DNA of 64,000 nt from an uncultured Prevotellaceae bacterium (GCA_900316685.1 ONDS01000002.1:1-64000), one strand, 5' to 3'; positions 17,752 through 26,503 are shown, counted from the stretch's first letter. Program-made: numbers and translations. The notes: a model not told the origin generated them from the letters alone.

Positions 17752-19764
17752 TCAGGCCTCTTCTGTTGTGTCGGCCTCTTTCTCCTTGTTTTCCTCGTCG
17801 ATGGCCTTGATCTTGTCGTAAACCAGCTTCAGGTCGTCCTTCAACTTGTCCACCTTGCGGTTCATCTCGTCGATGAGGCTGTTGCCTTTCTTGCTGGCCA
17901 CACTCAGGAAACCGATGTTGTTCTCATAAGTCTGGATCTCTTGCTTGAGTGTCTCATAGCGGTGCATGAGACGGGAGCGTTCGCTATCGAGGGCGCTGGC
18001 ACCTTTCTCCACAACACTCTTAAGGCTGCTGCGGAAGTTTTCCAGCCTGCGGCGGTTCACCGACACATTATGCTCCTTGTAAAGCTTGTCGAGCACATCG
18101 TGGAACTCCTTGTACACCTTGTCCTTATCGCGGAAGGGCACATGGCCGATGGCGTTGTACTCGCTCACCAGCTCGTGAACAGCCTCCTGCATATCCTCGC
18201 CTCCTTCGTCGGCCAATGCTTTCAGACGGGCGATGACATCGCGTTTCTTAGCCAGGTTCTCACGCTCCTCGTTGCGCGTGCCGGCGTTTGCGGCGTTGCG
18301 GGCCTCGAAGAACTTGTTGCAGGCTCCGATGAAATCATTCCATAGCTGGTCGCCCAACTTCTTGGGCACCATGCCGATGGATTTCCACTCCTTCTGCAGG
18401 GCGATAAGCTTGTCGCTGGTCGATTTCCAATCGGTGCTGTCTTGCAACTCCTTGGCCTTTTCCACCAAGGCGCGTTTCTTTTCGGCATTGGCGGAGAACT
18501 GCGACTTCATATCGCGGAAGAACTGTGTCTTGCGACCGAAGAAATCGTCGCAAGCGGCACGGAAGCGCTCGAAAATCTTCACGTTCATCTTCTGCGGGGC
18601 GAAACCGATGGTCTTCCATTCCGCTTGCAGGGCGATGATTTCACGGGTGTGGCGCTCCCAATCGGCAGCTCCCTTGTTCTCTTCCTGGGCGATGGCTTCC
18701 ACCTTCTCGCACAACTCGGTCTTCTTGGCCAGGTTGTCTTCTTCTTTCGAACGCAACTCCTCGAAATGTTGCTGGTGGCGTTTGTTCACCACGGTCGAGG
18801 CGGCCTTGAAACGGCTCCATACCTCTTCGCGCAGTTCCTTGCTCACAGGACCCGTCTCACGATACTGCTGGTGCAGCTCCTGCAACTGATGGAAGGCGCT
18901 GATCACATCGGGCTCGTCGGCCAGACGTTCGGCGGCCTCGCACAGGCGGGTCTTGAGCTCAAGGTTCTTCTTGAAGTCATACTCACGGGCCTCGCTGTTG
19001 AGCTTCAGCAGGTCGTAGAATTGTTCTACATTATGTTGGTAGTTACGCCACAACTCATTGGCACGCTCGATGGGCACGGCCTTGATCTCCTTCCATTCCT
19101 GTTGGAGTTTCTTGAATTCCTGGAAGGAACGGTTGGCCTCTTCGGGCGAGGTGGCCATATTCTTGATCTTCTCGATGATGGACAGTTTGCGCTGCAGGTT
19201 CTCTTCCTTCTCTTTCTCCTGCTCCTGGAATGCCTTGTTGCGCTTTTCGCGGATGAGCACCATCTCGGCCTTGAAGGTCTCCTCGTCGGGATCGGGATGG
19301 ATGACATACTGGTCGGGGTCGCCGCCCTTGTCAAGGTATTCCTTGAGTTGCTCGTCGCGTTCAGCCTTGTGGAGTTTGTAGAACACGGTCTTCAAGAGGT
19401 CTACCTCGTCCTTGATAGGCGTCTCGTCGCCATGGGCAATCTCCTTCAGACGTTCCAGCACCTCGGCCTTGGTGGTATACACCTTACGCTCTTCCTCGGC
19501 CACGGGTTCCTCGGCGGGAGCAGGTTCCTCGGCCACGGGTTCTTCCACCTTAGGCTCTTCGGCAGGCTCGTCTGCCGCCACGGGTTCCTCGGCGGGGGCA
19601 GACTTCTCTACTTGGGGCTCCTCGGCCGATACGGGTTCTGCCACGGGTTCATCCTTGGGGGCTGCTTCCTCGGGGATAACTTGTTCTACCTGGGCGGTTT
19701 CTTCCACCTTCTTCACTTCTTCCGGGTTACCCTGGTTCAGGGCGTTCTCTTGAGAGTCCATCAT
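17752..19764 (-). CDS. DUF349 repeat protein
   Basis: The 670-residue cytoplasmic protein has an N-terminal 120-residue low-complexity region of Glu, Pro, Ala and Val (EEPAPAEEPVAEE repeats). This is followed by a mostly helical, charged body with about five DUF349 repeats of 70-75 residues, recognised by recurring W-K-x-I/T or W-x-x-F/Y patterns (EFKKLQQEWKEIKAVP, LWRNYQHNVEQFYDLL, LQAEWKTIGFAPQKMN, LQKEWKSIGMVPKK, YNAIGHVPFRDKDKVY). A C-terminal coiled coil follows. The function of DUF349 proteins is not established. It is monocistronic, with a TAAGTTTG -7 box at 19847-19854 (minus) upstream. Confidence 0.9.
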   Translation of the reverse strand: MMDSQENALNQGNPEEVKKVEETAQVEQVIPEEAAPKDEPVAEPVSAEEPQVEKSAPAEEPVAADEPAEEPKVEEPVAEEPAPAEEPVAEEERKVYTTKAEVLERLKEIAHGDETPIKDEVDLLKTVFYKLHKAERDEQLKEYLDKGGDPDQYVIHPDPDEETFKAEMVLIREKRNKAFQEQEKEKEENLQRKLSIIEKIKNMATSPEEANRSFQEFKKLQQEWKEIKAVPIERANELWRNYQHNVEQFYDLLKLNSEAREYDFKKNLELKTRLCEAAERLADEPDVISAFHQLQELHQQYRETGPVSKELREEVWSRFKAASTVVNKRHQQHFEELRSKEEDNLAKKTELCEKVEAIAQEENKGAADWERHTREIIALQAEWKTIGFAPQKMNVKIFERFRAACDDFFGRKTQFFRDMKSQFSANAEKKRALVEKAKELQDSTDWKSTSDKLIALQKEWKSIGMVPKKLGDQLWNDFIGACNKFFEARNAANAGTRNEERENLAKKRDVIARLKALADEGGEDMQEAVHELVSEYNAIGHVPFRDKDKVYKEFHDVLDKLYKEHNVSVNRRRLENFRSSLKSVVEKGASALDSERSRLMHRYETLKQEIQTYENNIGFLSVASKKGNSLIDEMNRKVDKLKDDLKLVYDKIKAIDEENKEKEADTTEEA

Positions 19765-19986
19765 TTGACGTTTTGGTTATAGATTCGATTCATGGTTCAT
19801 ACGCGGGAAGACCATGCAGTTTTCCAGTGCGTATTCTTTCAAATTGCAAACTTATGAAAAAAAATCGAAACGACCTAAAAAATATGATTTTTTTTCAAAA
19901 AACCATAAATTATTTTGAATGTCGATTCGTGATGGCTGGCAATAGCGATGGGAGTCTTTGGAAATTTGATACTTTAATAATCGGCA

Positions 19987-20034
19987 AAGCGATGAAGAAT
20001 TATCAATTCGCCATTGAACAATTCTTCATCGCTT
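19987..20034. repeat. 15-bp stem inverted repeat
   Basis: AAGCGATGAAGAATT (19987-20001) pairs perfectly with AATTCTTCATCGCTT (20020-20034). The 18-nt loop has a further TCAAT/ATTGA pairing. It lies between the divergent flank of the DUF349 gene and the end of corA, so it may be the corA terminator, although the T-tract on the minus strand is short. The rest of 19765-20057 has no gene. Confidence 0.5.
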
Positions 20035-20057
20035 AGCGACAATTTTTCGGCATACGT

Positions 20058-20125
20058 CTCAACACTCAACACTCAACACTCAACATTCAACATTCAACAC
20101 TCAACATTCAACACTCAACATTCAA
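20058..20125. repeat. Heptamer tandem array at the corA stop
   Basis: About nine to ten head-to-tail 7-mers of the form CAACAYT. On the minus strand they read as (A/G)TGTTGA units, and the first unit contains the TGA stop codon of corA (20122-20124). Confidence 0.9.
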
Positions 20126-21048
20126 ATAAGTCTCTTATGTCGGAAGATCCACCAGAACACGCCGGAGACGATGAAGGAGATGACCAAGGCGATGATGAAT
20201 CCAAAGGGACTGTTTTCCATGCCGTTGACCAGGTTCATGCCGAACAGTGAGGCGATGAGGGTAGGGAACATCATGATGATCGATACGGAGGTGAGTGTAC
20301 GCATCACCGTATTCATGTTGTTGTTGATGATGCTCGAATAGGTATCCATCGTCGACTCAAGGATGTCGCTGTAGATGTTGGCTGTTTCCCGGGCCTGGCT
20401 CATCTCGATGTTGACGTCTTCGATGAGGTCGGCGTCCAACTCGTCAACCTGTAGTTTGAACTTCAGTTTGGCCAGCAGATTCTCGTTGCCTCGGATGGAG
20501 GTGGCGAAATAGGTCAAGGAGTCTTGCAGTCGCGACAGGCCGATGAGCGACTCGTTGTTGATGTCATGGTCCATGTTGCGCTTGGCGCGGTCGATGAGGG
20601 CGTTGATCTGCTTGAGTCGTTTCAGGTACCAGACAGCCGAAGAGAGGAAGAGTCGGAAAATCATGTCGACATAGTCGGTGAATCCCTCGCCGCGCTTCTG
20701 TTGGAAACTCACGAAATCGATCATCATGTTGGTTTCGTAATAACACACCGTGATGGTCACGTCGCGCTTGTGGATGATACCCAGGGGCACGGTGGTGTAA
20801 GGTGTGCGCGAGCGTATCTCCTTGACATAGGGGATACGAAGGATGATGAGCATCCAACCGTCGTCGTATTCGTAACGTGCACGCTCGTCGGTATCGCTGA
20901 TGTCCGACATGAAATAATCGGGTATGGAGAAACGCTCCTCCAACATGTGCTGGTCTTCCTCGGTGGGACAGGTTACCTGTATCCAGCAATTGGGTTCCCA
21001 CTCATTGAGTTTGGTGAGCCCATTGTTAATGTTCCAATAAGTTTTCAT
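20122..21048 (-). CDS. corA: CorA-family magnesium/metal ion transporter
   Basis: A 308-residue protein with a long, charged cytoplasmic N-terminal domain and two C-terminal membrane helices. CorA forms a pentameric channel for Mg2+ (or Co2+/Ni2+). The hallmark GMN sequence is present in SLFGMNLVNGMENSPFG between the helices, followed by the second helix and a basic end (FRHKRLI). The coiled helix region IYSDILESTMDTYSSIINNNMNTVMRTL (in parts) is also typical. Its stop codon lies within a heptamer array. Confidence 0.9.
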   Translation of the reverse strand: MKTYWNINNGLTKLNEWEPNCWIQVTCPTEEDQHMLEERFSIPDYFMSDISDTDERARYEYDDGWMLIILRIPYVKEIRSRTPYTTVPLGIIHKRDVTITVCYYETNMMIDFVSFQQKRGEGFTDYVDMIFRLFLSSAVWYLKRLKQINALIDRAKRNMDHDINNESLIGLSRLQDSLTYFATSIRGNENLLAKLKFKLQVDELDADLIEDVNIEMSQARETANIYSDILESTMDTYSSIINNNMNTVMRTLTSVSIIMMFPTLIASLFGMNLVNGMENSPFGFIIALVISFIVSGVFWWIFRHKRLI

Positions 21049-21254
21049 TTGCTTGACCTCCTAAAAAAGTCGTGGCGAACCGAGGACAAGCAAATGCGTT
21101 GCCCGCGGATCTACTGCTTCTGGTTTTCCGGGTGATAATCGTCCATAAATTTGTTGATGATGGTTATGCGGATGCTATATAGCCTCGCTCGCTTTCGCCT
21201 GTTGAACAAGGGCTTCCGCTTTTCGGCTGCAAAATTAACAAAAAAATAGAAAAA

Positions 21255-21294
21255 AACGCCGCCGAAAAGTGACTTTTTTCTTTTCGGTGACGTT
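21255..21294 (-). terminator. Terminator of pepD
   Basis: AACGCCGCCGAAAAG pairs with CTTTTCGGTGACGTT around a 10-nt loop. On the minus strand it is followed by a run of T (GTTTTTTTC). It lies about 60 bp after the pepD stop. Confidence 0.7.
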
Positions 21295-21353
21295 TTTTTT
21301 GCTAAAGTATAGGTTCGTGGTAGGGGCGGTGCCTCGTGCCCGCCCGCCAGCTC

Positions 21354-22811
21354 CTATTTCGCAGGAATCTCTTCGAGAGTCTTCTTCAGGAAATCCCAGA
21401 ACTTAGGCACAGAGGGGATGTGGGCACGTTCGTTGGCGGTATGGGGCGAACGAAGTGTGGGACCGAAGGAGCAGATGTCCAGACCAGGGTATTTGCCGAG
21501 GATGATGCTGCATTCCAGGCCGGCATGCACCACCTGCACCTTGGCTTCCTGACCGAACAGGTCTTTGTAGATTTTCGCCATCACCTTCACTATCTCGCTC
21601 TCGGTGTTGGGGTTCCAACCGCCGTAGCCGCCGCTCAACGTCACCTTCATGCCGGCCATGTTGAAGCAACTCTCGATGGTCTCGGCGATATAGTCTTTCA
21701 TGCTCTCCGAAGCACTGCGGGCGAGAATCTTCACCGCTGCCTTGCCTCCGCCGATGTTGACAATGGCGAGGTTCGACGAGGTCTCCACGATATTGGGGAT
21801 GCTGGGGATGTAGCGGATCACACCATCGTGGCAGGCATAGATGGCGTCGAGCAGGTTGTCCTGTATCTCTACGGGCACTTCCATTGCCGGGGCTTCCACC
21901 TCTTCGGCGAAGAATTCGATGCCGCTCTCGATACCCTTATAGTCCTCTTCGAACTGTTCCTTCCAGTCGGCCACCAGTTCCTTCAGCCCTTCCACATTGT
22001 CCTTGGGCAGGGTGATGACGGTTTCGCATTCAAAGGGGATGGCGTTGCGCATGTTGCCTCCGCTCCAGCAGGCTAGGCGGGCGCTGCATTCGCTGATGGC
22101 ACTGCGCAGGAAACGAGCCATCAATTTATTGGCGTTGGCACGTCCTACACCAATCTCCAAGCCAGAGTGGCCACCTTTCAGACCCTTGAGCGTCACCTTG
22201 ATGGCGGCATCCTCGGGGTCGGTCTCCACTTCCTTGTATTCCAGTTCGGCGGTGATGTCGATGCCGCCGGCACTGCCGATAATCATTTCGCCCTCATCCT
22301 CAGTGTCGAGGTTGAGCAGGATTTCACCTTTCAGTTCGCCCTCGGGCAGGTCGTTGGCACCATACATGCCTGTTTCCTCGTCGGCGGTGCACAGGGCTTC
22401 GATGGGACCGTGTTTCAGGTCCTTGGCTTCGATGACGGCCATGATGGCGGCGATGCCCAGTCCGTCGTCGGCTCCTAAGGTGGTGCCCTTGGCTTTCACC
22501 CATTCACCGTCGATCCATGTCTCGATGGGGTCGGTCTCGAAGTTGTGTTGGCTCTCCTTGGTCTTCTGCGGCACCATGTCCATGTGGGCCTGCAGGATCA
22601 CGGGCTTACGGTTTTCCATGCCGGGGGTGGCGGGTTTGCGCATCACGATGTTGCCGGCGGCGTCCTTGAAGGCTTCCACACCGTTCTTCTTCGCAAAATC
22701 GAGAAGGAATTGCTGTACTTTTTCCAGATGGCCGGAGGGACGGGGAATCTGCGTCAGCGCGTGGAAATTGCGCCAGATGCATTCGGGTTTAAGGTTTTTA
22801 ATGTCGTTCAT
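21354..22811 (-). CDS. pepD: Aminoacyl-histidine dipeptidase (M20 family)
   Basis: PepD is a cytosolic zinc dipeptidase that cleaves Xaa-His and other dipeptides. The 485 residues match the family. Metal and catalytic motifs of M20C are present: ILQAHMDMVPQK, GTTLGADDGLGIA, TADEETGMYGA and, near the end, VVHAGLECSIILGKYPGLDICSFGPTLRSPHTANERAHI (seen in pieces). The second half includes the lid domain KVTLKGLKGGHSGLEIGVGRANA. The gene is monocistronic with its own terminator. An 8-copy heptamer array lies 26 bp upstream of its start. Confidence 0.94.
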   Translation of the reverse strand: MNDIKNLKPECIWRNFHALTQIPRPSGHLEKVQQFLLDFAKKNGVEAFKDAAGNIVMRKPATPGMENRKPVILQAHMDMVPQKTKESQHNFETDPIETWIDGEWVKAKGTTLGADDGLGIAAIMAVIEAKDLKHGPIEALCTADEETGMYGANDLPEGELKGEILLNLDTEDEGEMIIGSAGGIDITAELEYKEVETDPEDAAIKVTLKGLKGGHSGLEIGVGRANANKLMARFLRSAISECSARLACWSGGNMRNAIPFECETVITLPKDNVEGLKELVADWKEQFEEDYKGIESGIEFFAEEVEAPAMEVPVEIQDNLLDAIYACHDGVIRYIPSIPNIVETSSNLAIVNIGGGKAAVKILARSASESMKDYIAETIESCFNMAGMKVTLSGGYGGWNPNTESEIVKVMAKIYKDLFGQEAKVQVVHAGLECSIILGKYPGLDICSFGPTLRSPHTANERAHIPSVPKFWDFLKKTLEEIPAK

Positions 22812-22837
22812 AGTTGTTGAATTTATATTTGTTGAAG

Positions 22838-22893
22838 GTTTAGTGTTGAGGGTTTAGTGTTGAGGGTTTAGTGTTGAGGGTTTAGTGTTGAGG
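22838..22893. repeat. Heptamer array upstream of pepD
   Basis: Eight alternating 7-mers, GTTTAGT and GTTGAGG, without interruption, between the pepD start codon (22811) and the end of the flippase gene (22918). Confidence 0.95.
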
Positions 22894-22909
22894 GTTTCTA
22901 AGCTATTCT

Positions 22910-22937
22910 CTCACCCCTCACCCCTCACCTCTCACCT
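22910..22937. repeat. Heptamer array overlapping the end of a coding region
   Basis: Four 7-mers (CTCACCC, CTCACCC, CTCACCT, CTCACCT). On the minus strand they encode the last residues of the neighbouring membrane protein (GEVRGEG) and its TGA stop at 22918-22920. Confidence 0.9.
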
Positions 22938-23934
22938 CTCCTTTATCAGTCAACGCCAACGCCGCACTGGCCCAGATGCCTAAGAGGATGACGAGGAAGG
23001 TCTGTACGGTATGTACGATGAGCACGAAGAAGAGGGCGGCATTGCTCTCCACTCCGTAGAGGATGAGCATGGTCTTGACGGCAAAATGCCACGGGCCTGC
23101 CCCATTGGGCGTAGGCACGATCACTGCGATGCTGCCCACCACGAAGGAGACGAGGGCGCAGTCGATGCCGAGGTGTGCGGTTTGTTCGAAGCAGAAAAAG
23201 GTGAGGTAGAAATGGATGAAATAGCTCACCCAGATGCCTAAGGTGTAGCATACATACAACCATGCCTTGTCTACATGGCGCAATGACATCACTCCTTGCC
23301 AGAGGTGGCGCAACGTGTCTTTCACCTTATTATATATGGTGAACTTACGCAGCAGCATCCATATCAGCAGCAGGGCGGCGATGCCGCAGATGAGGGTCAC
23401 CATGTAACCGGCGGTGGTGAACTGGTTGAAGAACTGGTCCAGACGGGTGCCGGTGCGGTTGAAGAAGGTGATGAAGACGGGCATCTGCGACAGCAGGGCG
23501 ATGGCCGTGGCCATCAGCATCACCAGGGTGTCGACGGCGCGTTCGGTCACCACCGTTCCTAAGGCTTTGGGGAACGACACTCCGTCGTAACGCTTCAATA
23601 CGCCGCAACGCAGGAACTCGCCCACGCGTGGGATGACCAGACTGGAGGCATAGCTCAAGAAGATGGCATTGATGCTTACCGAGGTGCGCGTCTGCTCACC
23701 TAAGGGCTTGAGCGTCTGTTTCCATCGCAAACCGCGGAACACTTGGGCTAAGATGCCGAAGGGCAGGGAGAGCAACATCCATGTCCAGTCCATCTCGTGG
23801 AGCAGCACATTGCCAATACTCCGGAAGTCGAAGTCGCGATACATCCAATAGAGGATGGCACCGCCCAAACACAGGGGCAGCGCTATCTTCAGCACATTGG
23901 CTATCGGTGAACGTTTCTCCTTTTCTTTATCCAT
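22918..23934 (-). CDS. Flippase-like integral membrane protein (LPG synthase TM region / UPF0104)
   Basis: The 338-residue protein has about eight membrane helices and matches the lysylphosphatidylglycerol synthase transmembrane family. The typical block is YASSLVIPRVGEFLRCGVLKRYDGVSFPKALGTVVTERAVDTLVML (in pieces: IPRVGEFLRCGVL, GTVVTERAVD), and there is a later PTPNGAGPWHFAVK motif. Relatives move lipids or take part in glycolipid or envelope synthesis; the substrate here is unknown. The last seven residues and the stop codon are encoded by a heptamer repeat array, so the natural C-terminus may once have been shorter or different. Confidence 0.85.
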   Translation of the reverse strand: MDKEKEKRSPIANVLKIALPLCLGGAILYWMYRDFDFRSIGNVLLHEMDWTWMLLSLPFGILAQVFRGLRWKQTLKPLGEQTRTSVSINAIFLSYASSLVIPRVGEFLRCGVLKRYDGVSFPKALGTVVTERAVDTLVMLMATAIALLSQMPVFITFFNRTGTRLDQFFNQFTTAGYMVTLICGIAALLLIWMLLRKFTIYNKVKDTLRHLWQGVMSLRHVDKAWLYVCYTLGIWVSYFIHFYLTFFCFEQTAHLGIDCALVSFVVGSIAVIVPTPNGAGPWHFAVKTMLILYGVESNAALFFVLIVHTVQTFLVILLGIWASAALALTDKGEVRGEG

Positions 23935-24040
23935 TCAGAATGGCATGGCTTTCTTTCAGCTACACTTCATCTGCAAAAGTAAGGAGATTTCGTGAAAAAA
24001 CAAATGTTCATGGATAAAAAATCATCGGCACCTCGAAAAA

Positions 24041-24071
24041 TATACAGATTTGCATAACGCAAATCTGTATA
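24041..24071. repeat. 13-bp perfect inverted repeat
   Basis: TATACAGATTTGC (24041-24053) and GCAAATCTGTATA (24059-24071) flank a 5-bp spacer. It resembles a dimer-binding operator but lies in a stretch without an intact gene. Confidence 0.6.
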
Positions 24072-24120
24072 ATTTTGGGATATGTGTTATCTCTGCGCTA
24101 TACTTTATAGAACGTAAAAA

Positions 24121-24199
24121 CGGAATAAATGGGTGATTTAGCATGTCTAATAACGGAATAAGTGGGTAAAAATATAGTTAAATATACGGAATAAGTTGG
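24121..24199 (+). repeat. Three 13-bp direct repeats spaced exactly 33 bp apart
   Basis: CGGAATAAATGGG (24121-24133), CGGAATAAGTGGG (24154-24166) and CGGAATAAGTTGG (24187-24199). Start-to-start spacing is 33 bp in both intervals, about three helical turns, so bound proteins would sit on one face. Downstream is only a 23-codon open frame (24273-24344, MDKKSMSNENRN...), possibly the start of a lost gene. Apart from these elements, 23935-24438 shows no gene. Confidence 0.7.
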
Positions 24200-24368
24200 C
24201 TTCCTTCTTTGTGAAATGAGAGAAATAATGTAATTTTTGCATTGGATTTTAAACTGATACGCTTGAGAATCCATGGATAAAAAGAGTATGAGCAACGAAA
24301 ACCGTAACATCACTGATGAGCTGCTCTCTGAGCATCACTCGTAAAACAGGTCATCCATACTCATCAAA

Positions 24369-24410
24369 TTTGGGCGAAATCTACCCAAAACCAGATAGAT
24401 TTCGCCCAAA
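24369..24410 (-). terminator. Hairpin downstream of the small basic protein gene
   Basis: TTTGGGCGAAATCTA (24369-24383) pairs perfectly with TAGATTTCGCCCAAA (24396-24410) over a 12-nt loop. It follows the minus-strand gene pair at 24439-25823, so it probably ends that transcript, although the T-run is modest. Confidence 0.55.
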
Positions 24411-24438
24411 ATGCAAAGGGGGGAAAGGATGGTAGACC

Positions 24439-24630
24439 TCACCCCTTCTTGTGCCTGTTGGCCCGTTGGGTGCGGTACTTGGCTTTCTGTCGGGCGCTGC
24501 CACTGCCGTGGGCTCCGGTGATGTATTTCTTTTTCTTGGCCTTGGTTTTCACACGGTCGTTGTCGCCATCGGATTTCGATGGGCCGCGAAACACCATGCC
24601 GCCACCGCTGATAATCTCGTCGATATCCAT
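24439..24630 (-). CDS. Small basic protein, unknown function
   Basis: A 63-residue ORF starting MDIDEIISGGGMVFRGPSK and ending in a strongly basic tail (KTKAKKKKYITGAHGSG, RQKAKYRTQRANRHKKG). It starts 11 bp after the stop of the AICAR transformylase gene on the same strand, so it is likely co-transcribed. The tail, rich in Lys and Arg, suggests binding to RNA or the ribosome (inference). I do not recognise the family. The longer in-frame start at 24699 lies within the upstream gene and is not favoured. Confidence 0.6.
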   Translation of the reverse strand: MDIDEIISGGGMVFRGPSKSDGDNDRVKTKAKKKKYITGAHGSGSARQKAKYRTQRANRHKKG

Positions 24631-24641
24631 GGGGTGGGGGA

Positions 24642-25823
24642 TTAGTGGTGGAACAGACGGACTCCAGTGAAGGCCATGGCGATGCCGTATTTGTCGCAAG
24701 TGGCGATGACATGGTCGTCGCGCACGCTGCCGCCAGCCTGGGCGATATAGCGCACACCGCTCTTATGGGCACGCTCGATATTGTCGCCGAAGGGGAAGAA
24801 GGCATCGCTGCCCAAGGCCACCTCGGTGTTCTGGGCTATCCACGCACGTTTCTCCTCACGGGTGAGCGGTTCAGGGCGCTCGGTGAAGAACTGCTGCCAG
24901 GCTCCTTCAGCCAATACGTCGTCGCACTCTTCGCCGATGTAGATGTCGATGGTGTTGTCGCGGTCGGCGCGGCGAATCTTCTCCTTGAAGGGCAGGTTCA
25001 TCACCTTGGGATGCTGGCGCAGCCACCAGATGTCGGCCTTGTTGCCAGCCAGGCGGGTGCAGTGGATACGGCTTTGCTGGCCGGCTCCGATGCCGATGGC
25101 CTGGCCGTCCTTCACGTAGCACACCGAGTTGCTTTGGGTGTATTTCAACGTGATGAGGGCGATCATGAGGTCGCGTTTGGCGGCCTCGCTGAAGGTCTTG
25201 TTCTCTGTGGGTATGTTTTCAAAGAGCGACGGGTCGTCGAGGGCTATCTCATTGCGTCCCTGCTCGAAGGTGATGCCGAACACCTGTTTGTGCTCGATAG
25301 GAGCGGGACGGTAGTCGGGATCGATGCGAATTACATTGTAGGTGCCCTTGCGCTTCTCGCGCAGGATGGCCAGGGCCTCTTCGCTGAACGACGGAGCTAT
25401 CACACCATCGCTCACCTCGGGCTTGAGCAGCATGGCGGTGGTGGCGTCGCACTCATCGCTCAGTGCCACGAAGTCGCCATACGAACTCATGCGGTCGGCA
25501 CCGCGGGCACGTGCATAGGCACAGGCCAGAGGCGAGGCGTTCACGTCGATGTCGCCGGTGAAATAGATATGCTTGAGTGTGTCGTCGAGGGGCAGTCCCA
25601 CGGCGGCACCGGCAGGCGACACGTGTTTGAAGGAGGCAGCGGCGGGCAGGCCGGTGGCGCGTTTCAACTCGCTCACCAATTGCCAGCTGTTGAGGGCATC
25701 GAGCAGGTTGATGTAGCCCGGGCGTCCGTTGATCACTTCGATGGGCAGTTCACCTTCTTCCATATATACGCGCGAAGGCTTCTGGTTGGGATTGCATCCG
25801 TATTTCAGGGTCAGTTCTTTCAT
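24642..25823 (-). CDS. Stand-alone AICAR transformylase (PurH C-terminal type)
   Basis: The 393-residue protein matches the AICAR formyltransferase domain of PurH (step 9 of purine synthesis, AICAR + 10-formyl-THF to FAICAR). Features are LKYGCNPNQKPSRVY, INLLDALNSWQLV, AAASFKHVSPAGAAVG, SYGDFVALSD, the QSNSVCYVKDGQAIGIGAGQQSRIHCTRLAG block (seen in parts) and SDAFFPFGDNI. The N-terminal MGS-like IMP cyclohydrolase domain of the usual ~510-residue enzyme is absent, and the start is clean, so this is a single-domain form and not a broken gene. IMP cyclohydrolase must be encoded elsewhere. It is followed by a small basic protein. Confidence 0.9.
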   Translation of the reverse strand: MKELTLKYGCNPNQKPSRVYMEEGELPIEVINGRPGYINLLDALNSWQLVSELKRATGLPAAASFKHVSPAGAAVGLPLDDTLKHIYFTGDIDVNASPLACAYARARGADRMSSYGDFVALSDECDATTAMLLKPEVSDGVIAPSFSEEALAILREKRKGTYNVIRIDPDYRPAPIEHKQVFGITFEQGRNEIALDDPSLFENIPTENKTFSEAAKRDLMIALITLKYTQSNSVCYVKDGQAIGIGAGQQSRIHCTRLAGNKADIWWLRQHPKVMNLPFKEKIRRADRDNTIDIYIGEECDDVLAEGAWQQFFTERPEPLTREEKRAWIAQNTEVALGSDAFFPFGDNIERAHKSGVRYIAQAGGSVRDDHVIATCDKYGIAMAFTGVRLFHH

Positions 25824-25827
25824 GTGG

Positions 25828-25890
25828 GTTGAGTGTTTAGAGTTGAGTGTTTAGAGTTGAGCGTTTAGAGTTGAGTGTTTAGAGTTGAGT
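25828..25890. repeat. Heptamer array upstream of the AICAR transformylase gene
   Basis: Nine uninterrupted 7-mers alternating GTTGAGT/C and GTTTAGA, starting 5 bp from the start codon at 25823. Confidence 0.95.
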
Positions 25891-25909
25891 GTTCACTTGT
25901 CTTCTTACG

Positions 25910-25966
25910 CCCTCCCTTTGGGAGGGTCGGGGTGGGTGTTCCTTTGGGAGGGTCGGGGTGGGTGTC
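25910..25966. repeat. Duplicated G-rich palindromic repeat
   Basis: CCCTCCCTTTGGGAGGG (25910-25926) forms a hairpin, and its right half with TCGGGGTGGGTGT is repeated in tandem (about 25915-25940 and 25941-25966). Related copies occur at 45293, 58023, 61464 and 61537. Confidence 0.85.
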
Positions 25967-25973
25967 AGTGAAT

Positions 25974-26002
25974 AAAAAAGAGACCCATGGGCATGAGTCT
26001 CT
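25974..26002 (-). terminator. Terminator of rplS
   Basis: On the minus strand, AGAGAC...GTCTCT with an inner CATG/CATG pairing forms a hairpin (25979-26002) followed by TTTTT (25974-25978), 15 bp after the rplS stop. Confidence 0.8.
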
Positions 26003-26016
26003 CTTTTGGAATCTCT

Positions 26017-26382
26017 TTATTTGTCTGTCTTGACAGCGGTTCTCTTCTCCTTGATGCGGGCTTTCTTGCCGGTGAGCTTGCGCAGGTAGTACAACTTGGC
26101 GCGGCGAACCTTACCAACCTTGTTTACCTCGATGGAGTAGATGTTCGGCGACTCGATGGGGAAAATACGCTCCACACCTACGGTGCCCGACATCTTGCGC
26201 ACCGTGAAACGCTTCTTCTCGCCATGACCGCTGATGCGGATCACAACACCACGGTAGAGCTGGATACGCTCTTTAGAACCTTCGATAATTTTGTAAGCGA
26301 CAGTAATCGTATCGCCGGACTTGAACTCCGGGAACTTCTTGCCGGTTGCAAATGCTTCTTCAGCAACTTTAATTAGATCCAT
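26017..26382 (-). CDS. rplS: 50S ribosomal protein L19
   Basis: L19 lies at the 30S-50S interface. The 121-residue product shows the family pattern: [62 protein letters not shown] (in parts) and a basic C-terminus. It has its own promoter (26473-26503), a leader of about 85 nt and its own terminator. It is not next to trmD as in many other bacteria. Confidence 0.97.
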   Translation of the reverse strand: MDLIKVAEEAFATGKKFPEFKSGDTITVAYKIIEGSKERIQLYRGVVIRISGHGEKKRFTVRKMSGTVGVERIFPIESPNIYSIEVNKVGKVRRAKLYYLRKLTGKKARIKEKRTAVKTDK

Positions 26383-26472
26383 TGTGTTTGATAATTAAAT
26401 TTGTTATTATCGTCCAGCGCAACATAACCAGGCTACTCTTCTTCCTGTCAGCGATTACGCCGAAAGCGGGTG

Positions 26473-26503
26473 CAAAGGTACTTCTTTTTTCGGGATTGAC
26501 AAA
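26473..26503 (-). promoter_or_regulatory. Promoter of rplS
   Basis: On the minus strand, TTTG (26500-26503) and TACCTTTG (26473-26480) are 19 bp apart. Confidence 0.82.

Noticed and set aside
18442-19782. 446-codon plus-strand frame rich in Leu, Gly and Phe
   Set aside because: Antisense to the DUF349 gene; the hydrophobic composition is what Glu/Lys codons give on the other strand.
24121-24199. CRISPR-like array (three repeats, 20-bp spacers)
   Set aside because: Repeats are only 13 bp, not palindromic, with AT-rich 20-bp gaps and no cas genes; an operator or iteron set is more likely.
24642-25823. Truncated purH pseudogene
   Set aside because: The frame is intact, starts exactly at the domain boundary and keeps all conserved blocks; single-domain forms are known.
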